Source: Dryococelus australis (Eukaryota > Arthropoda > Insecta > Phasmatodea > Phasmatidae). Taken from it: a stretch of DNA of 64,000 nucleotides. Positions 1 through 11,700 of this stretch are shown piece by piece; within the stretch, counting starts at the first letter, position 1, and every line of letters starts with the position of its first letter. The notes beneath the pieces were generated by a model. The model ran no database searches, was not told the origin of the DNA, and saw nothing but the letters and a program-made list of their open reading frames with translations. The position numbers and the translations under genes are program-made. The stretch covers positions 290,542,966 through 290,606,965 of the forward strand of contig CM057009.1 of NCBI GenBank assembly GCA_029891345.1. The letters are read 5' to 3'.

Positions 1-339
1 CTACAACTTGGCATTCATCAATTTGGAAATGACATACTCTGCTATTTTTTCTTCAAGACTAGTGTCTGATAATTTTCTTATTTCACTGGCCTTCTGTGCA
101 AATATCTTGTCTGCCTGGTGTCTGGCTTGCAGATCCTTGTGCTGGGAATAGACGATGTCGTGCTGCTTGCTCGCCTCGTCCCGGGTATTTATGCCTGTCT
201 CGTTGCATGCTAGCCTTTTAGATTGCTTGGTTCCTGGCCCGTAGCACCTGTTTCCTGGAATGTGCAGCTCGAATAGTAGATCGTTGATCAGCATATCGAC
301 GATCCCACTTCCAATTACAGTCTTACCTCTTCCAAACAT
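1..339 (-). CDS. Parvovirus VP1u-type phospholipase A2-like protein, intact 112-aa ORF
   Basis: This minus-strand ORF runs from the ATG at 339 to a TAG at 1-3. It carries the two hallmarks of the secreted-PLA2-like domain found in parvovirus VP1 unique regions and in related proteins of adintovirus/Polinton elements. The first is a calcium-loop motif, YGPGT (about residues 33-37). The second is a catalytic HD-x-x-Y motif (HDIVY, about residues 60-64), preceded by the conserved DEA. In viruses the domain hydrolyses phospholipids so that the particle can leave endosomes. No signal peptide or membrane segment is seen, and the C-terminal half is charged and probably helical. A TATA-like box lies about 36 bp upstream on the same strand. 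The neighbouring genes are broken while this one is not, which could mean recent insertion, chance, or retention. Whether it is transcribed is unknown. Confidence 0.7.
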   Translation of the reverse strand: MFGRGKTVIGSGIVDMLINDLLFELHIPGNRCYGPGTKQSKRLACNETGINTRDEASKQHDIVYSQHKDLQARHQADKIFAQKASEIRKLSDTSLEEKIAEYVISKLMNAKL

Positions 340-362
340 TGTGGTAAAATGAGTGAGAAAAG

Positions 363-383
363 TATAAATAGGCTCCTTTTATA
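363..383. promoter_or_regulatory. Overlapping divergent TATA boxes
   Basis: TATAAATAGG lies on plus at 363-372, and TATAAAAGG lies on minus (375-383 on plus coordinates). The minus box sits about 36 bp upstream of the ATG of the PLA2-like ORF at 339. The plus box sits about 60 bp upstream of the ATG at 432 of the zinc-finger remnant. This fits a compact bidirectional promoter of the mobile element. It is inferred from sequence only. Confidence 0.5.
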
Positions 384-431
384 CATTTTTGTTTCAGTAT
401 CATTCTAGACTTAGAACAGTGCATATATGAA

Positions 432-709
432 ATGTCAATGGTGCATCTGCTTTGTCGCTTCTGCGGTAAATCAATTACAGCTTGCGGAAATTACAATGCC
501 ATGAAATAACTACATGCAGAATGAAAAGTCTGAGTGTGACTTTTGAATGCAAATTCTGCCAGAGGCAGTTTTCTCAGAGTGATGCTTTAAAAGGATATTC
601 TAAAATGTGCAGCACTGATTCTATGCAATCTCCGAATGCTCCACCTGTTCCACCTGCTCAACATGCTCTACCTACTCCACCTGATCCACATGCTCCACCT
701 GCTCCATAA
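432..709 (+). pseudogene. Broken C2H2 zinc-finger protein with proline-rich tail
   Basis: From the ATG at 432 a short frame reads a finger start, CRFCGKS, then hits a stop at 507-509. A second frame (482-709) carries another finger, with CKFC followed 12 residues later by a Tyr where the first zinc-binding His is expected, then Cys three residues on. A run of Pro-rich HAPPAP-like residues follows before the stop. The fingers are therefore split between frames, and one ligand position is changed. Such small zinc-finger ORFs occur beside Polinton-like genes, but this one is too damaged to place in a named family. The upstream TATA box at 363-370 fits its orientation. Confidence 0.45.
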
Positions 710-826
710 GATTGTAGTGGTAACAAACAGATCATTAAGCAAGATGTTACTCTACCCATACACATTCATGATGAAGATGAAGATACTTCCCACGTATCAC
801 AACATGGAGGATTATTTCCGAATACA

Positions 827-1420
827 GTGAGGAGCATCATCGCGAGACCATCAAATTGCAGGAAAGCATGTATCCTACTGAGCCTCATGGAAGAAAAGAA
901 CAGTGATCAGGTTCGAGAACGGGTACCTATATTAAAAATCGCTCCAGAAAATGAAATACAAGCGATTGGCATGAATACTGCAGGCCATAGAAGGCATGGG
1001 TTATTTCCCCTGTAGTGATAACAAAGCAATTTTACCCCCGAGCAAAGCACTGCGAAACTCAATATTTGTCTTCGATGACATTGCCTGCGAAAAACAAACT
1101 TGCATTCAAGAATAATTTAGCATGGGACGACATACAAATGTGGACTGCATGTACCTTGGCCAAACTTATTTGTGCATACCCAAACATGTGCTTTGTGCGA
1201 CAATGCAAACATGTTGGTGCAGTTTCGCATCGACAATATGAATTTGCGGCGTGTTTATGACGATCATGTGAATATTAACATGGCGCTATCAGATTTCAAG
1301 CATCTGTGTCTTATGCTGGGAAGAGAAACACTGATTTTTGGCAATCATTAAGGACTGGCACTTATATAATAGGAGGTACAGACATGGGTTCAAACAGTTC
1401 ATCACCGACCGTCGAGATTG
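827..1420 (+). pseudogene. Decayed FtsK/A32-like packaging ATPase of the element
   Basis: Translated pieces in several frames line up with the genome-packaging ATPase of Polinton/adintovirus-type elements. A Walker-A-like stretch at about 845-880 reads RPSNCRKAC where the family has a P-loop GxPSNCGKT, so the key glycines and Thr are lost. A GYFP-like segment follows at about 1000. The Walker B strand IFVFDDIAC is at 1059-1088. A block giving FRIDNMNLRRVYDDHV is at about 1220-1272. A final GR(Y)R(x)GF-like motif is at about 1365-1400. Stops and frame changes occur at about 1015, 1110 and 1348, and the protein is not intact. Its role in a live element would be to pump DNA into particles. The identification is by motif memory and was not searched. 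Confidence 0.6.
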
Positions 1421-1639
1421 TGTTACAGCATGTCGAAATTCGGGCAAAGTAGTCTTTTGCTGCATCTACACAAAGCCGAAGATGGAGGTTGCCTCGTACC
1501 AAGAAATAATGGAACTTGAAATGCTGGTAGAATAATAATACTAAATGTTGGCGAATCCGAACTATCTGAGAATTGTGCTACTAAAAATTCGAAACTGGTA
1601 ATATCATCATTTCGAAACTGCGCAGTAGGTTGACTGAAC

Positions 1640-1960
1640 AAATCATATTCTTTCAGAACTACTTGTCCGAGCTCGGAGCAAAGTTGGAGTGTGTGAAGAT
1701 GGAGATCGTTTGCGATATAGTGGCCATGGACAAGCAAATGATGAGTGTTCAAAGGCAAATTATTGACAGAATGATTGTGGCACCTGCACAAAGTGAATAG
1801 AATTTGAAACACCTATAAGGATATATCTCACAGACATTCACTACCTCGATTTCCCACCTCGCCACGAAAATTGATGTTAAAAATTACAATAGGGACATAT
1901 TGAATGTCTGCAGCAAACACCTGGGCAAGATCGAATGTATTTTGGCAGGGACCCAAAACT
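1640..1960 (+). pseudogene. Possible coiled-coil protein remnant
   Basis: Reading plus from about 1640 gives a helical, heptad-like stretch rich in Leu, Ile, Val and Met, ending at a stop near 1800. A similar helical stretch in the next frame runs to about 1960. It lies between the ATPase and the conserved unknown ORF, where these elements often carry structural genes. No family was recognised. The opposite-strand ORF at 1423-1812 looks like its shadow. Confidence 0.25.
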
Positions 1961-2052
1961 AAACCTTTAAAAGATGGCGACAAAAAAATCTTTTATTCAT
2001 TTCGATCTCGGACATTGCCAGTGACTTAGATCGGCCTATTCAGTCTGTTCGC

Positions 2053-2418
2053 ATGCAGTATTTGATTGCCAAGAGAGCTAAAACATCATGCGAGCTTATA
2101 AATGAAGAAATGCTTGAGCCCATTACTCCGTGTCTTAATGTACTCAGGAAGAGTGATGGAGCACCTGTTGTTGTGACGACCGAAATCCATGATACCGCTG
2201 AGCATTTGAAGAAGCGAAAACATGACGATGTACAGTCAGGTTGGGACCTTGGATCGAATGTGGATTTGCCAAACAAAAAAAACGTATGGAAGAGAGCCCT
2301 GGAATCTAATTCTCTTGTTCGACGATACCTACGATCGTACACATCTCACAATAATGGTATGATGTATGGTGTATACAGGCAAAATGATAAATTATTACTT
2401 GGTGCTGATGAAATATAG
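2053..2418 (+). pseudogene. Remnant of conserved unknown protein upstream of integrase
   Basis: This 121-codon frame is hydrophilic. It ends with a YGVYRQNDKLLLGADEI stretch resembling the YGVR-x-ENGK-x-IG segment of an unknown protein that often precedes the integrase in insect Polinton/adintovirus-like loci (possibly the family annotated as DUF8207; recalled, not searched). The usual downstream GTPGLxELL-type motif is missing and the frame stops soon after, so the C-terminal part is lost. Function is unknown. Confidence 0.4.
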
Positions 2419-2498
2419 TTTCTACCAGGTGGAATCATCCAAGTTGGCTATTACAAGATACGTTCAAGTCAAAGAATGCACATGATATCACAGAAGAC

Positions 2499-3121
2499 AT
2501 GGTGAGAGTATTGTGCGAAGGACAAATCCTGACTAATCTACAAACCGACCAGGTCAAGGAATTCTACAATGAAAAGTTCAAGACCCTAATGAAGAAACAT
2601 AACCTACATCAATATCCCATGTACAGCAATCTCAAAGCTTCTATCGTCGTGATGTTTAACAGGACTCTGAAAGAAAAATGTTGATGAATTTCACTGCAAA
2701 CAGAAACTGCAAGAGGCTTACACTACTCCCAGAACTCATACACAAGTACAATTCTACCATTCATTCTACCTCTCGCATGAAGCCCGAAGACATGAAGAAC
2801 GACTTCGTGGTTCGAACCATGTATACTAATGTGAAAAGGAAGGACCCACACAAGCCTGAAGCTAAGGTTGAAGACCTTGTGTGCATCTCCAAACAGAAAG
2901 GCAACTTCGAGAAAGGGTTCACTGCAAATTGGAGCCCAGAAATCTTTCTTGTGCGAAGTATAAGCAATTATGCTCCGAAGACCTATTTTCTCGAGGATCA
3001 TAATAATATCCCCATTCATGGTGGTTTCTACACAGAGGAGATCAAGCCTACAAAGTTTCCAGATGTGTATTTGATAGAGAAGATGCTGCAACAATGTAAT
3101 GGAAGGGCGTATGTCATGTAG
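2499..3121 (+). pseudogene. Decayed rve-type integrase with truncated chromo-like tail
   Basis: Two overlapping frames (2499-2684 and 2678-3121) give the C-terminal part of a DDE integrase of the Polinton/adintovirus kind. The second catalytic Asp region reads TDQVKEFYN. The segment around FNRTLKEK has Val-Met in place of the usual Glu-Arg, so the third catalytic residue is gone. Downstream motifs typical of the family are EYNSTIH-like, the FEKGFTANWSPEIF region, GGFYTEEI, and a start of chromodomain (DVYLIEKML) that stops after about 10 residues. The N-terminal zinc-binding region and first Asp are absent, and there is a frame change at about 2680. It cannot be active. The family inserts element DNA into the host chromosome. 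Confidence 0.75.
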
Positions 3122-3260
3122 TGTGGTGTTCCCCTGCCCGCTTCAATTCCTGTGTCGCTGGAGGTGAACATCGAACGATGAACACTGAAGAAGAAATATA
3201 AAAGTTATTGATTTTTTAACTGATTGTGTATATTTTATTATGTGTACAATTACTTATATG
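3122..3260. other. Short AT-rich spacer after integrase remnant
   Basis: No gene is seen. It has an AATATAAA-like stretch near 3196 and TA-rich DNA leading into the family-A element. Confidence 0.4.
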
Positions 3261-3553
3261 TAGGGATATGATAAAGTCGCAAGTTCAATGACCTGTAGGC
3301 TAGACTCCGCGGTCATGTGTACACTCGACCCTCAGATGTTTGTTCATTGGCTGCTGCCCCAAAGAGTAGCTAGCCTTACTTCACAATTGTCAGTATGACA
3401 CTCAGTACTTGTTTCCTTGCGAGTGTGTTATTAGCTCAGAGTCGTCCAGGGGTGTCTAATACACTGCGATCCAATTGAAAAGTCAACTTCAGGTTACAAG
3501 TGTGTGACGTCTATCTTGTCCTGAAATGAACTCGCAAAAAGTTCCTATCCCTA
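3261..3553 (+). mobile_element. Family A MITE, divergent copy (A1)
   Basis: It starts TAGGGATATGATAAAGTCGC and ends in a mirrored GCGAAA-x-GTTCC-ATCCCTA, with TA at both ends. The interior shares the 'AGTTCAATGACCTG..GGCTAGACTC' block with the better copies at 38454, 43770 and 57873. It is more diverged than those. Confidence 0.6.
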
Positions 3554-4500
3554 TTTATATGTAAAAAATATATTGAGTTATATTTATTTCACAAAAATCC
3601 TCTGTTTGATTAAAAGTTATGTTAAAAAATAATACCTACTTCTAAGAGTAAAATACAAATCATAAATAAATATGACAGTTTACATACTTTGCAGGAATGG
3701 CAAATTTCTCCATTCTGTATAGGCCGATAGCAGATGGCATAATCGAAAAAATTAACACCACCTATGTGTTGCAAATATAATCCAATATGGAAGGCACCAG
3801 AAGAACCACCTATACTTTAAAAACATAAACCATTATGGTTGCCACCTGATGGATGAATTAATACACTAGCACCATCTAAGTGATAAAAACATATGAAATC
3901 CAACATGGCAGTTGAACGAAGAAGAGAGACAAACTCCAGTGATGTATAAATTAATTACAATCGAATATGGTAAACTGCACCTGCCAAAATGGTGGCTGTG
4001 ATGCTTACCAAGTTGGTGGACTGCGCCGAACAACATGGCCACCAGTGGCCACAACACCTACCAAGATGGCGAATGGCTGCACCTACCAAGTTGGTGGAAT
4101 GAGTATTTGTGAGGGGTAACCTCTGGAAGTTTAAGTTTTAAAAATATATTTTGAATTAATATTTTTATAATTTTTAATAATAAATATTTATACATTTTTG
4201 TAAATTTTTTGGAATCTTTTAAGAATTTTTTAAGGAAAAAGGGAAATTTTTGGGGGAACAGGGAAAATTTGAGGAAAAAAAGGGATATTTTAAAGGAAAA
4301 AAGGGAAATTGTTAGGGGAAAATTGCCAACAGGGGACTAAAATATTTAAATGATTTTCAAATATTTTAAAAATAATTTTTTAATAATTTCAAAACATAAA
4401 ATTATTACAATATTTTTTTTGAATTTTTTGGAATTTTTCGGATTTTTTTTCGTTTTATTAATTATTTAATTTCAACATTAAAGGTTACCAGATACTAGGT
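3554..4500. repeat. Degenerate 'CCAAGATGG' microrepeat followed by GGGAAATTT-rich block
   Basis: At 3720-4105 a loose tandem pattern recurs around CACCTACCAAGATGGCG and CTACCAAGTTGGTGG. At 4205-4330 runs of GGGAAA, AATTTTTGGGG and AAGGAAAAAGGG follow, then poly-A/T-rich DNA. A related arrangement appears on the opposite strand at 61.95-62.5 kb. No coding potential is seen. Confidence 0.5.
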
Positions 4501-5430
4501 CAACGGTCGAGGTCAAGGTAACTGGCTTCCAATATGACCGACAGAAGACCAGAATGACAGAGTAGAACAGTTACTGCGCTCCGAATCCGGAATCCGTTGT
4601 GCCAAAAATTGTTATATCCTTCTACTGTTGTTTCTAATAAAAAAGGGTCTTTACCAGGAGATGCATTCCTGACCTGCAGAATGTCATTTCACTTAGCAAT
4701 ATATCTTGGAAAATGCAGTGATGCCCCTTTGGGTAAAATTATAGGATATGCAGTTTAGCATTTCAAGTGTTGTTGTTGCATAGAGTGTATTTTTACCTCT
4801 TCGCGGCAGTATTTTATACATTCCACTTACAGTTTAGTGTTCTTTGCCATCGCAGCGTGCAGCACTGTTCTCCGGCCTCGCTGAAGGCTTGGCTCCCCCT
4901 TCCTTTCTCCTGCCATTGCCACTACCGTGCCTCCCCTATTTATGTGCGCTCCAATTTTTAATACTGAATGTCTTTCGTATTCGTACCTCCATCTTCTGAA
5001 CGTCACCTCTACAGCCTACTTGGAGCGGGCTCTTATAGCGCTATCCTCGCCATCGACTGGGGCTTCATAATTCTAGAGTCTTTCACGAGGGCACGCCACT
5101 GTAATCAAATTGTCAGTGATTAAGATTTTAACATATGATCGAGTGAAAAGGTGCTGGGAACGTAGAATACATCAAGGCTCCGAGAGCATCAAAGTAAACG
5201 TATTTATGTAAAACAAACAGCTGTGTCCCCAACACAGCCAAGCCCTATTTTTTATTAATTCAATACTTTTATGAACTGCAAGTTATATATTAAATTGCAA
5301 GTTGTGTAATGAGAAATAATTCTTGTATTGCTTCATAAATGGGCATGTTAAATAAACAGTTATGATTGAACATTGTGTAAACAACTGTGTAGCATTGTAC
5401 CCTCACCAGTACAACTTTTCCTGCCAACAG
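4501..5430. other. Unannotated AT-rich DNA
   Basis: No gene, RNA or repeat match within the window was found. The short ORF at 4767-4961 looks random. Confidence 0.4.
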
Positions 5431-7930
5431 CAAACCAGGTCGTTGGGAGACATTTTAACGAACATGGGAGGTTCAGTAGATTGAAGAAAACTTCATTTTG
5501 TGTAAATATCTTTGCGATTCAAAGGATGAGTAGTATAACTTAAAGCTGTGGCCTACAGCGTTTACCCTGAACATAAGTCTGTATATTACTAGCCAGCGGA
5601 ATTTCGCTTAAATGCGACACACAGCTGCTCTAGCGCAGTTTTAATGGTGAGAGTCAACTAATGAGCAGTTATGTGATACAACTGGGTGACGTGTTATGTA
5701 AGTCTTATGAATGTAATGATTGACCAGTAAAGAACCACTTCAAATAAAAATAAATTTTTAACAATAAATTGCATACTACTTATATTATTAAACACCCTAG
5801 CAAATGTAGTGAAATAAAAGTGAAAAATGTTGTTGTTGTATGCAGTGATATAAATGGAAGATATGCCATATTCAGTGCATTTAGTGAAGAGCTAGTTAAA
5901 TGTGTATATACATCTTATTAGTAATTGTGGTACTCAACAGCGAACTTTAACTTAATTGAGCGATACATCGTGAGTGCAGTTTAGTTGGTAGTAAAGTAAT
6001 TTAAAGCTTTGTTTCATACTTGGGAGTAGTGGCCAGAAGAGTGAACAAGAATGTATTGTACCCAGGGTTTTTTGTTATTTGGATAGTCACAACAACAGGA
6101 AGAAGCATTTCTGTCCAGGTTGTGGCATACGTTAGTGAAACATTCTTCCAAATGTAGTGATATGAAGATAATAGTCTGGGTCAATTTCTAGATACAACTG
6201 GTAGCTTTGTCATGGAGAGAGTGTTTAGTCTAGTGACCATAACAAGTGGAAAGTTACTTCATTACAAGACACATTAATGAGTAAAGGGAACATTCCTGGC
6301 TGAATAATATGTCGTCGCGAGTGTTGTATCTTCACTGTGAATAAAATTGAGAAGTAGCATACCCTTGCAAATGCCAGTTACACATTGAAGTGTTTTGGAA
6401 ATAGGTATTTTGAAGAATTAAGAAATACCTTTTCTTGGTGGCACATTTCTCAAAACACAATTACAACTGACCTAGCAAATCTTCCTGGTCATGTCGTGAC
6501 ATCAGTGTAAAAAAAAGTAGCACATTAAAGTGATAAGACGTCATGCTACCCATCATTCTGTGAGCTGCAGCTCCTATACCAGGAACACCCCCAAAACATC
6601 ACTTGACCCAACTTGTAGTATAATATGTGTGAAGGGTACGACCACAGTTGATTGAACTGGAAGATTTGTCTTGGAGAGTGCATTCATAGCAGATTTTATT
6701 GAGGATTACTCTATCCCCTAAATAGGAGATGTGTTCTTGGCCAATGAGATGAAACTTGACTAAGCGACATGTCTTGGCGAGTGGAAGAGTTTTAGCAAGT
6801 AAAGACATGTTTAGTTATATGGCAGAATCGAGAACTTTATCACGGAGAATAGATTCGCTTCATATTATGGTGTATAGTGCTATTTCATAATTTTACTAAC
6901 AGCTAGGAGTTGGGTTTTGCATTTTTACTAGGAGCAGTGTACTTGACAATAAGGGAGTCACATCACTAGGAGACATGTTCCTATCCAGTTGGTACTAACA
7001 TAACTGAGTGTTACCTTCTGGCCAGTGTAGCGATATATATGCAATAAAGCAGTGTGCAGTTTAAATACCCAAATGGGAGATTTGTAGTGGGGAGTCAATT
7101 TGAAGACTGTTTTCTGAAAAGTGGTAACTCACCTCACTATGAGTTCTTTTCCAGCATAACACTGTTGTGAAATTTAAATTCACAAATGAGGGTTGTGTTG
7201 TGGGGTTTTGAATTTGAAGAATGTTTCCTGAAAAGTCTTAATTAAGGCCTCTTAGTATACGAGTTATTATCTTGCTTAATACAACTTGTCTGAGTGACAA
7301 TGCCTGCGGAATGATGTCATAAGTATGATTAAATTGAAGGTTTTTAGAGATGCAAAATGCGGTTGTGTCATACAGAGTAAATAAAGGAAGTTTTTCTGAT
7401 ATGAAATGAGACATGTCACTGGGATATTCATTGATAGCATAAGAAGGTCTCATGAGAAGCAGTATGTATTGTAGTGATGTCATAAGAGAGTGAAGTGATG
7501 GGTAACGCAGGGTAATAGAAACGCTTTTCCTGAATGTTATTTTCGTAATATTGTTCCTGAAAACTGAGAAACAGTTCAATGCGAAATGTTATAATGACCA
7601 GAAAAATGCAACTTGATTGAGTGAAACAAGTTTGGCGATGCCATCAATGTGAGTAACGTGATAAGTAGTAGTTTTGTGGTGCATGTGAGTGACAAGTTCT
7701 GTAGAGTGTTTTTGGTGCAGTATTCCTGACAAAGGGAGACTCGCCAAAATGGGAAACATGTTCATGGCCATGCCACATGTATGAGCACCTCGTGTCGAGT
7801 GTAAGGTACTTCCTTAAAGTGTTTATGAGAATTGGGGAATCACATCAACTAGAGACGACTTCCTGACCATTGTTATACCCCTTGACTGGCAAAAAATCAC
7901 TGACAAAAGTAATTATATCACAGTAAATAG
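5431..7930. repeat. Ancient degenerate repeat, 'GGAGACATGTTCCTGGCCA' type
   Basis: Diverged versions of one motif recur: GGAGATGTGTTCTTGGCCA (6724-6742), GGAGACATGTTCCTATCCA (6969-6987), GGGAAACATGTTCATGGCCA (7751-7770) and AGAGACGACTTCCTGACCA (about 7851-7869), plus a weaker one near 5444. Between them recurs a second motif, GACATGTCTTGGCGAGTG-like (about 6761-6778, about 6308-6325, about 7788-7802). Spacing is irregular, which suggests an old tandem array that has drifted. The same motifs reappear at 14.2-15.4 kb and about 20.3 kb. Confidence 0.4.
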
Positions 7931-7991
7931 TCTGGAAGATGTATCCAATGACTTTATGGAATTATGTATATTTAAAAGCATGAAACATATC

Positions 7992-8122
<131 letters not shown>

Positions 8123-8733
8123 AGAACAATGTAGGCATTTTCGTAACACAGAACAAACCACCATATTGAAAAATTGTGTCTGAATATGTTATTTGCTGAA
8201 AACTCGTGAATGCATTAGTCAAAATAGTTTTTTTTTTTTTTTTTTTAATGATGTCAACTGTATACTCTCTACAAAAATATAGGAAAAGAGTTTTCGTAGC
8301 AGTCATTTAGGTATTAAATTTAAAATAACATAAAAATGAAGGGATGTTTTACAAATAATCCTTTATTACATGTATAGACCATATAGGTCGTTTTATAGTG
8401 AAATGTGAGTACATAAAACTGAGTCCATTAGTTCATAAATTATGAAAGTAAAAAATGGTGAAATAGGGATATATATATATATATACACACACACAAAATT
8501 AATTGTATACCTATAAATAGTGTATACATAAAAATGTAAATATAATTAAAAATCGACATGTTCACAGTTACTACACAAACAAAGAGCACTGCAGGGTAAA
8601 TCAGCCTTTGCATATTTATATAATGAAAGAGAATAACTTTATAATTGTATGCAATCAGTTCTTTTCACTCGACGCCTGCATGTGGTTGAGTTAACCAACT
8701 TTGTTACTACAATAAAGACTGTGTGTATTTGGT
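8123..8733. other. AT-rich spacer with short (TA)n/(CA)n
   Basis: It contains a poly-T run at 8228-8247 and a short ATATAT...CACACA tract at 8470-8496. No gene is seen. Confidence 0.5.
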
Positions 8734-11700
8734 CTAACCAAACACATATAAGTCCAGGAACCATGGCGAATTTTTAAGGACCTGGCCCCAAACATGCCCT
8801 GCCTGGTAGGTTGGTCTAAGAATGTGCTTTCGGAGGGCGCCTTGGTTTGTTGGTGGAAGGTTTTCTAAGATCTTTCTTTTTCTGTGCAATTTAGTCAAGC
8901 CTGGCTTCATTTCCCCTTCTTTCTTGATTGCAGTGGTCATACAGTAGGATGAAAAATATTTCAATAGTAGTCATAACTGCTACCATTTATTCTAAAGTCG
9001 GCAAGATTGAAAAGAAAGAGAAAGCTTGTGTTACTGCTGGGTAATTGTTCCATGTTTTCTAGCAATTTATTTTGCCTCTTCCTGAAGTTTTCGGTATCGT
9101 GTCACATCCTGTTAGTGCATTAATAGCTGGTAGTGGTTTACACCAGTCAATTCCTAAGACCTCAGCCATGCGAGTAATGTCTAGAAATCTAAATCATTTT
9201 CCTGCAGCTATCACAGCCTAAAGTTTCTCGCAGTTTAGCTTCACAGCAAAGTGTTAAAAACAATACTGAAAAATCTGTATATGCACTTCGTATGAGAATT
9301 CACTTACTACCTTCAACAACACCATCAGCAACATGAAGAAACATTCTTGTGTCAGCTTCCTTGTGGTTGTGGGGTTTCAGGCACTCTGAGGTAGATGCAG
9401 TTTTTGGGTAAGAATATCTAACCCTTTTCCTTTGTGTAACTACAACTTTAGCATTGTACCTCGCTGATACTATTTGGGTAACAGTAAATCAAACAGTTGT
9501 TGCTTTTTCGATCACCTCGCAGGAATTCTTTCCTGTTGTTAGGTACTCGCTTTGCCAATTCAGCTTATCCTTTTGCTTCTCTTCCCCCGAACAGAAGACT
9601 TAAGGTTAACTGATTTATATAGGTCCTTACATCAAATGTGATACCTATTTGATACAGGAAGGGTCTGCTGAACTGATTTCGTATGTAGCTACATAATGAA
9701 TTTTATGTATTAATCCAAATATACATATGCTTTCGTGTCTAATAATATAGACAGTGATAGGTCCATTTTAAATCATCATATCGGGGTCTGGTTCACAAAG
9801 ATTTTCAATGCTTTCATCATCTTCCAGAAAGAAAGTGCCATGACACTTTAGTAGGTCAGACTTTCCTTTTCAGTTTGGGGAACCCTGGTCTGACAAAAAT
9901 GGTGGATATATATTGTTTTCATTACAATAGAAAAGTCTTCTATATCTCTATCATAGATCTGGCAAGCTATGTACAAGTTTAGGAACACAGTTCCGTTGAT
10001 TTCTAACGATTTTACTGCTCCTGAAAACAGACCTGGTATCGATGCAACTTAAAAGAGGAGGGGATTTGTTTTCTGTAATACGTATTTATAAAGTTTGCTC
10101 ACATTATAAGTCTCTCACTGAAAAAAATATACTGTGACTTTTCTTAGACACCTTTATTGACCCCGTGGAATTAATACTAATGTCTTCCATTCTTTCCCTA
10201 GTATCAAAAATCCACAAAATGTCGCTTGTATCTGAGAACGGATTACTCACTTCTTTGATGACGGCTGTAAGACTAAGAACTTTCAAAAAAATCTTTTCTT
10301 GCTTGTGAGGAGTCTCATCATAGTGATATAAGTGCTCGATTTGGGCAATTTTATTTACCCTCAGAAACTCACCAACAAGCCTGGCAGCCTCTGTCCTGCA
10401 CACCATCTGTCTTGTGAGGGTATCAGTATTTTCTGTTAGGCCTATGGAACCTCCCATGCCTTTTGCTAGAGAATTATTCTGTTCGTGGGCTTCAATGAGA
10501 TTCATGTTAGGAAATCATCAATCTGTTTTGTTTACAGTGAGATTGCATTTCGTAAACTCTTGTAAAACGCTTCGGTGCAATTTGCGAAGGTTTGTCAGGT
10601 CCCTCAGGTGAACTGCAACATATCAAGCGTGGTTGTGGTAATTAAGTGCGCAGAACAACTATTGAAGTCTAGACAAAGACTCTGTGTAAAGATCAAAATA
10701 TCTCTCTTGAACAGCTCTGTCCCATGGAAAAACATATTTCGAGTTATGTGTTGCGTATAATTTCCCAAAACTGAAACTGATGGTACTTTTTATCATGTGC
10801 CTTTCACCAGTATTCTTCAGACATGATCTCAGTTCGGCTTCCATTTCCAGCACAGGAATCCTTGCCTAAGCTTGTAAAATAAAAATACTGTTATATGTTA
10901 CGCTTCCAAAGTCTTCGTCACATGAGAAGCTTTTATGAAAGAGACTCGAGTCTGTTAAAAATCAATTTGTGCTTCCTCAAGAACTACAGTTTAACCCCTG
11001 TTAGGTAACAAGTTTCCTGAGCTCTTCAATAATGCCAGTTTTATGTGGAAACCCCCGAGCATGACTACATATTGATCCTTACTATAAATTTCAGGCGAAG
11101 TCCATTATATTTATTTCACAAGTTTGGAAAGGGGGCACAATATTAGAGGCATTTGTCCTTGATTGAAAACACCTGTTAAATTTCTAATAACATAAAATAT
11201 AATTATGCAGCATAGTAACTGATTTGGATTTATCATTAAATAAAGGAAGAAGTGAATTTAATTATGTAGTATACATGGTTTATATTTATTCCTAACTGAG
11301 AAGAAATCCGTTGGACTTGAATAAATTTATTTTCATCGACAATTGTTTCATCCGGAAAATTTTCTTAAATATACCACATATCAGGGAGTTTTGGGAGGAG
11401 AGATCTGTAACAACAAGAGTTACTACTTTGTAAATTACATTTAATTCTATAATCTTCTTGGAGAATTTTTAAAGCGTCCAATTGCTTGATTTGCATTATC
11501 ATTTTCCATACCAGGATGCTGAACAAGAAAGATTCAGGTTTCATGAAATTATCCATTAGTGCTTGTTGCACATGGGTTGTAATGATTCCTATTTTTAAGT
11601 TTGGAGGGACTACAGCACATATTACAGCACATATGTTATGAAAGTGAGCAATAGCTAACGTCCAATTTTCTTTAGATAAGCTTAAAACATGGTCGTATGT

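Larger units (their letters stand above)
1..3190. mobile_element. Decayed Polinton/adintovirus-like element (partial)
   Basis: A set of segments matches, by motif, genes that travel together in Polinton/adintovirus-type elements: a PLA2-like protein (minus), a zinc-finger fragment, an FtsK/A32-like packaging ATPase, a conserved unknown protein and an rve-type integrase (plus). All plus-strand segments carry stops or frameshifts; the PLA2-like ORF is intact. No PolB or capsid gene is visible, and the element may continue to the left of base 1. No terminal repeats were found, so both boundaries are open. The assignment rests on remembered family motifs, not a database search. Confidence 0.65.

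Noticed and set aside
1423-1812. 129-codon minus ORF inside the Polinton-like region
   Set aside because: It lies opposite plus-strand remnants whose order fits the element; no domain was recognised.
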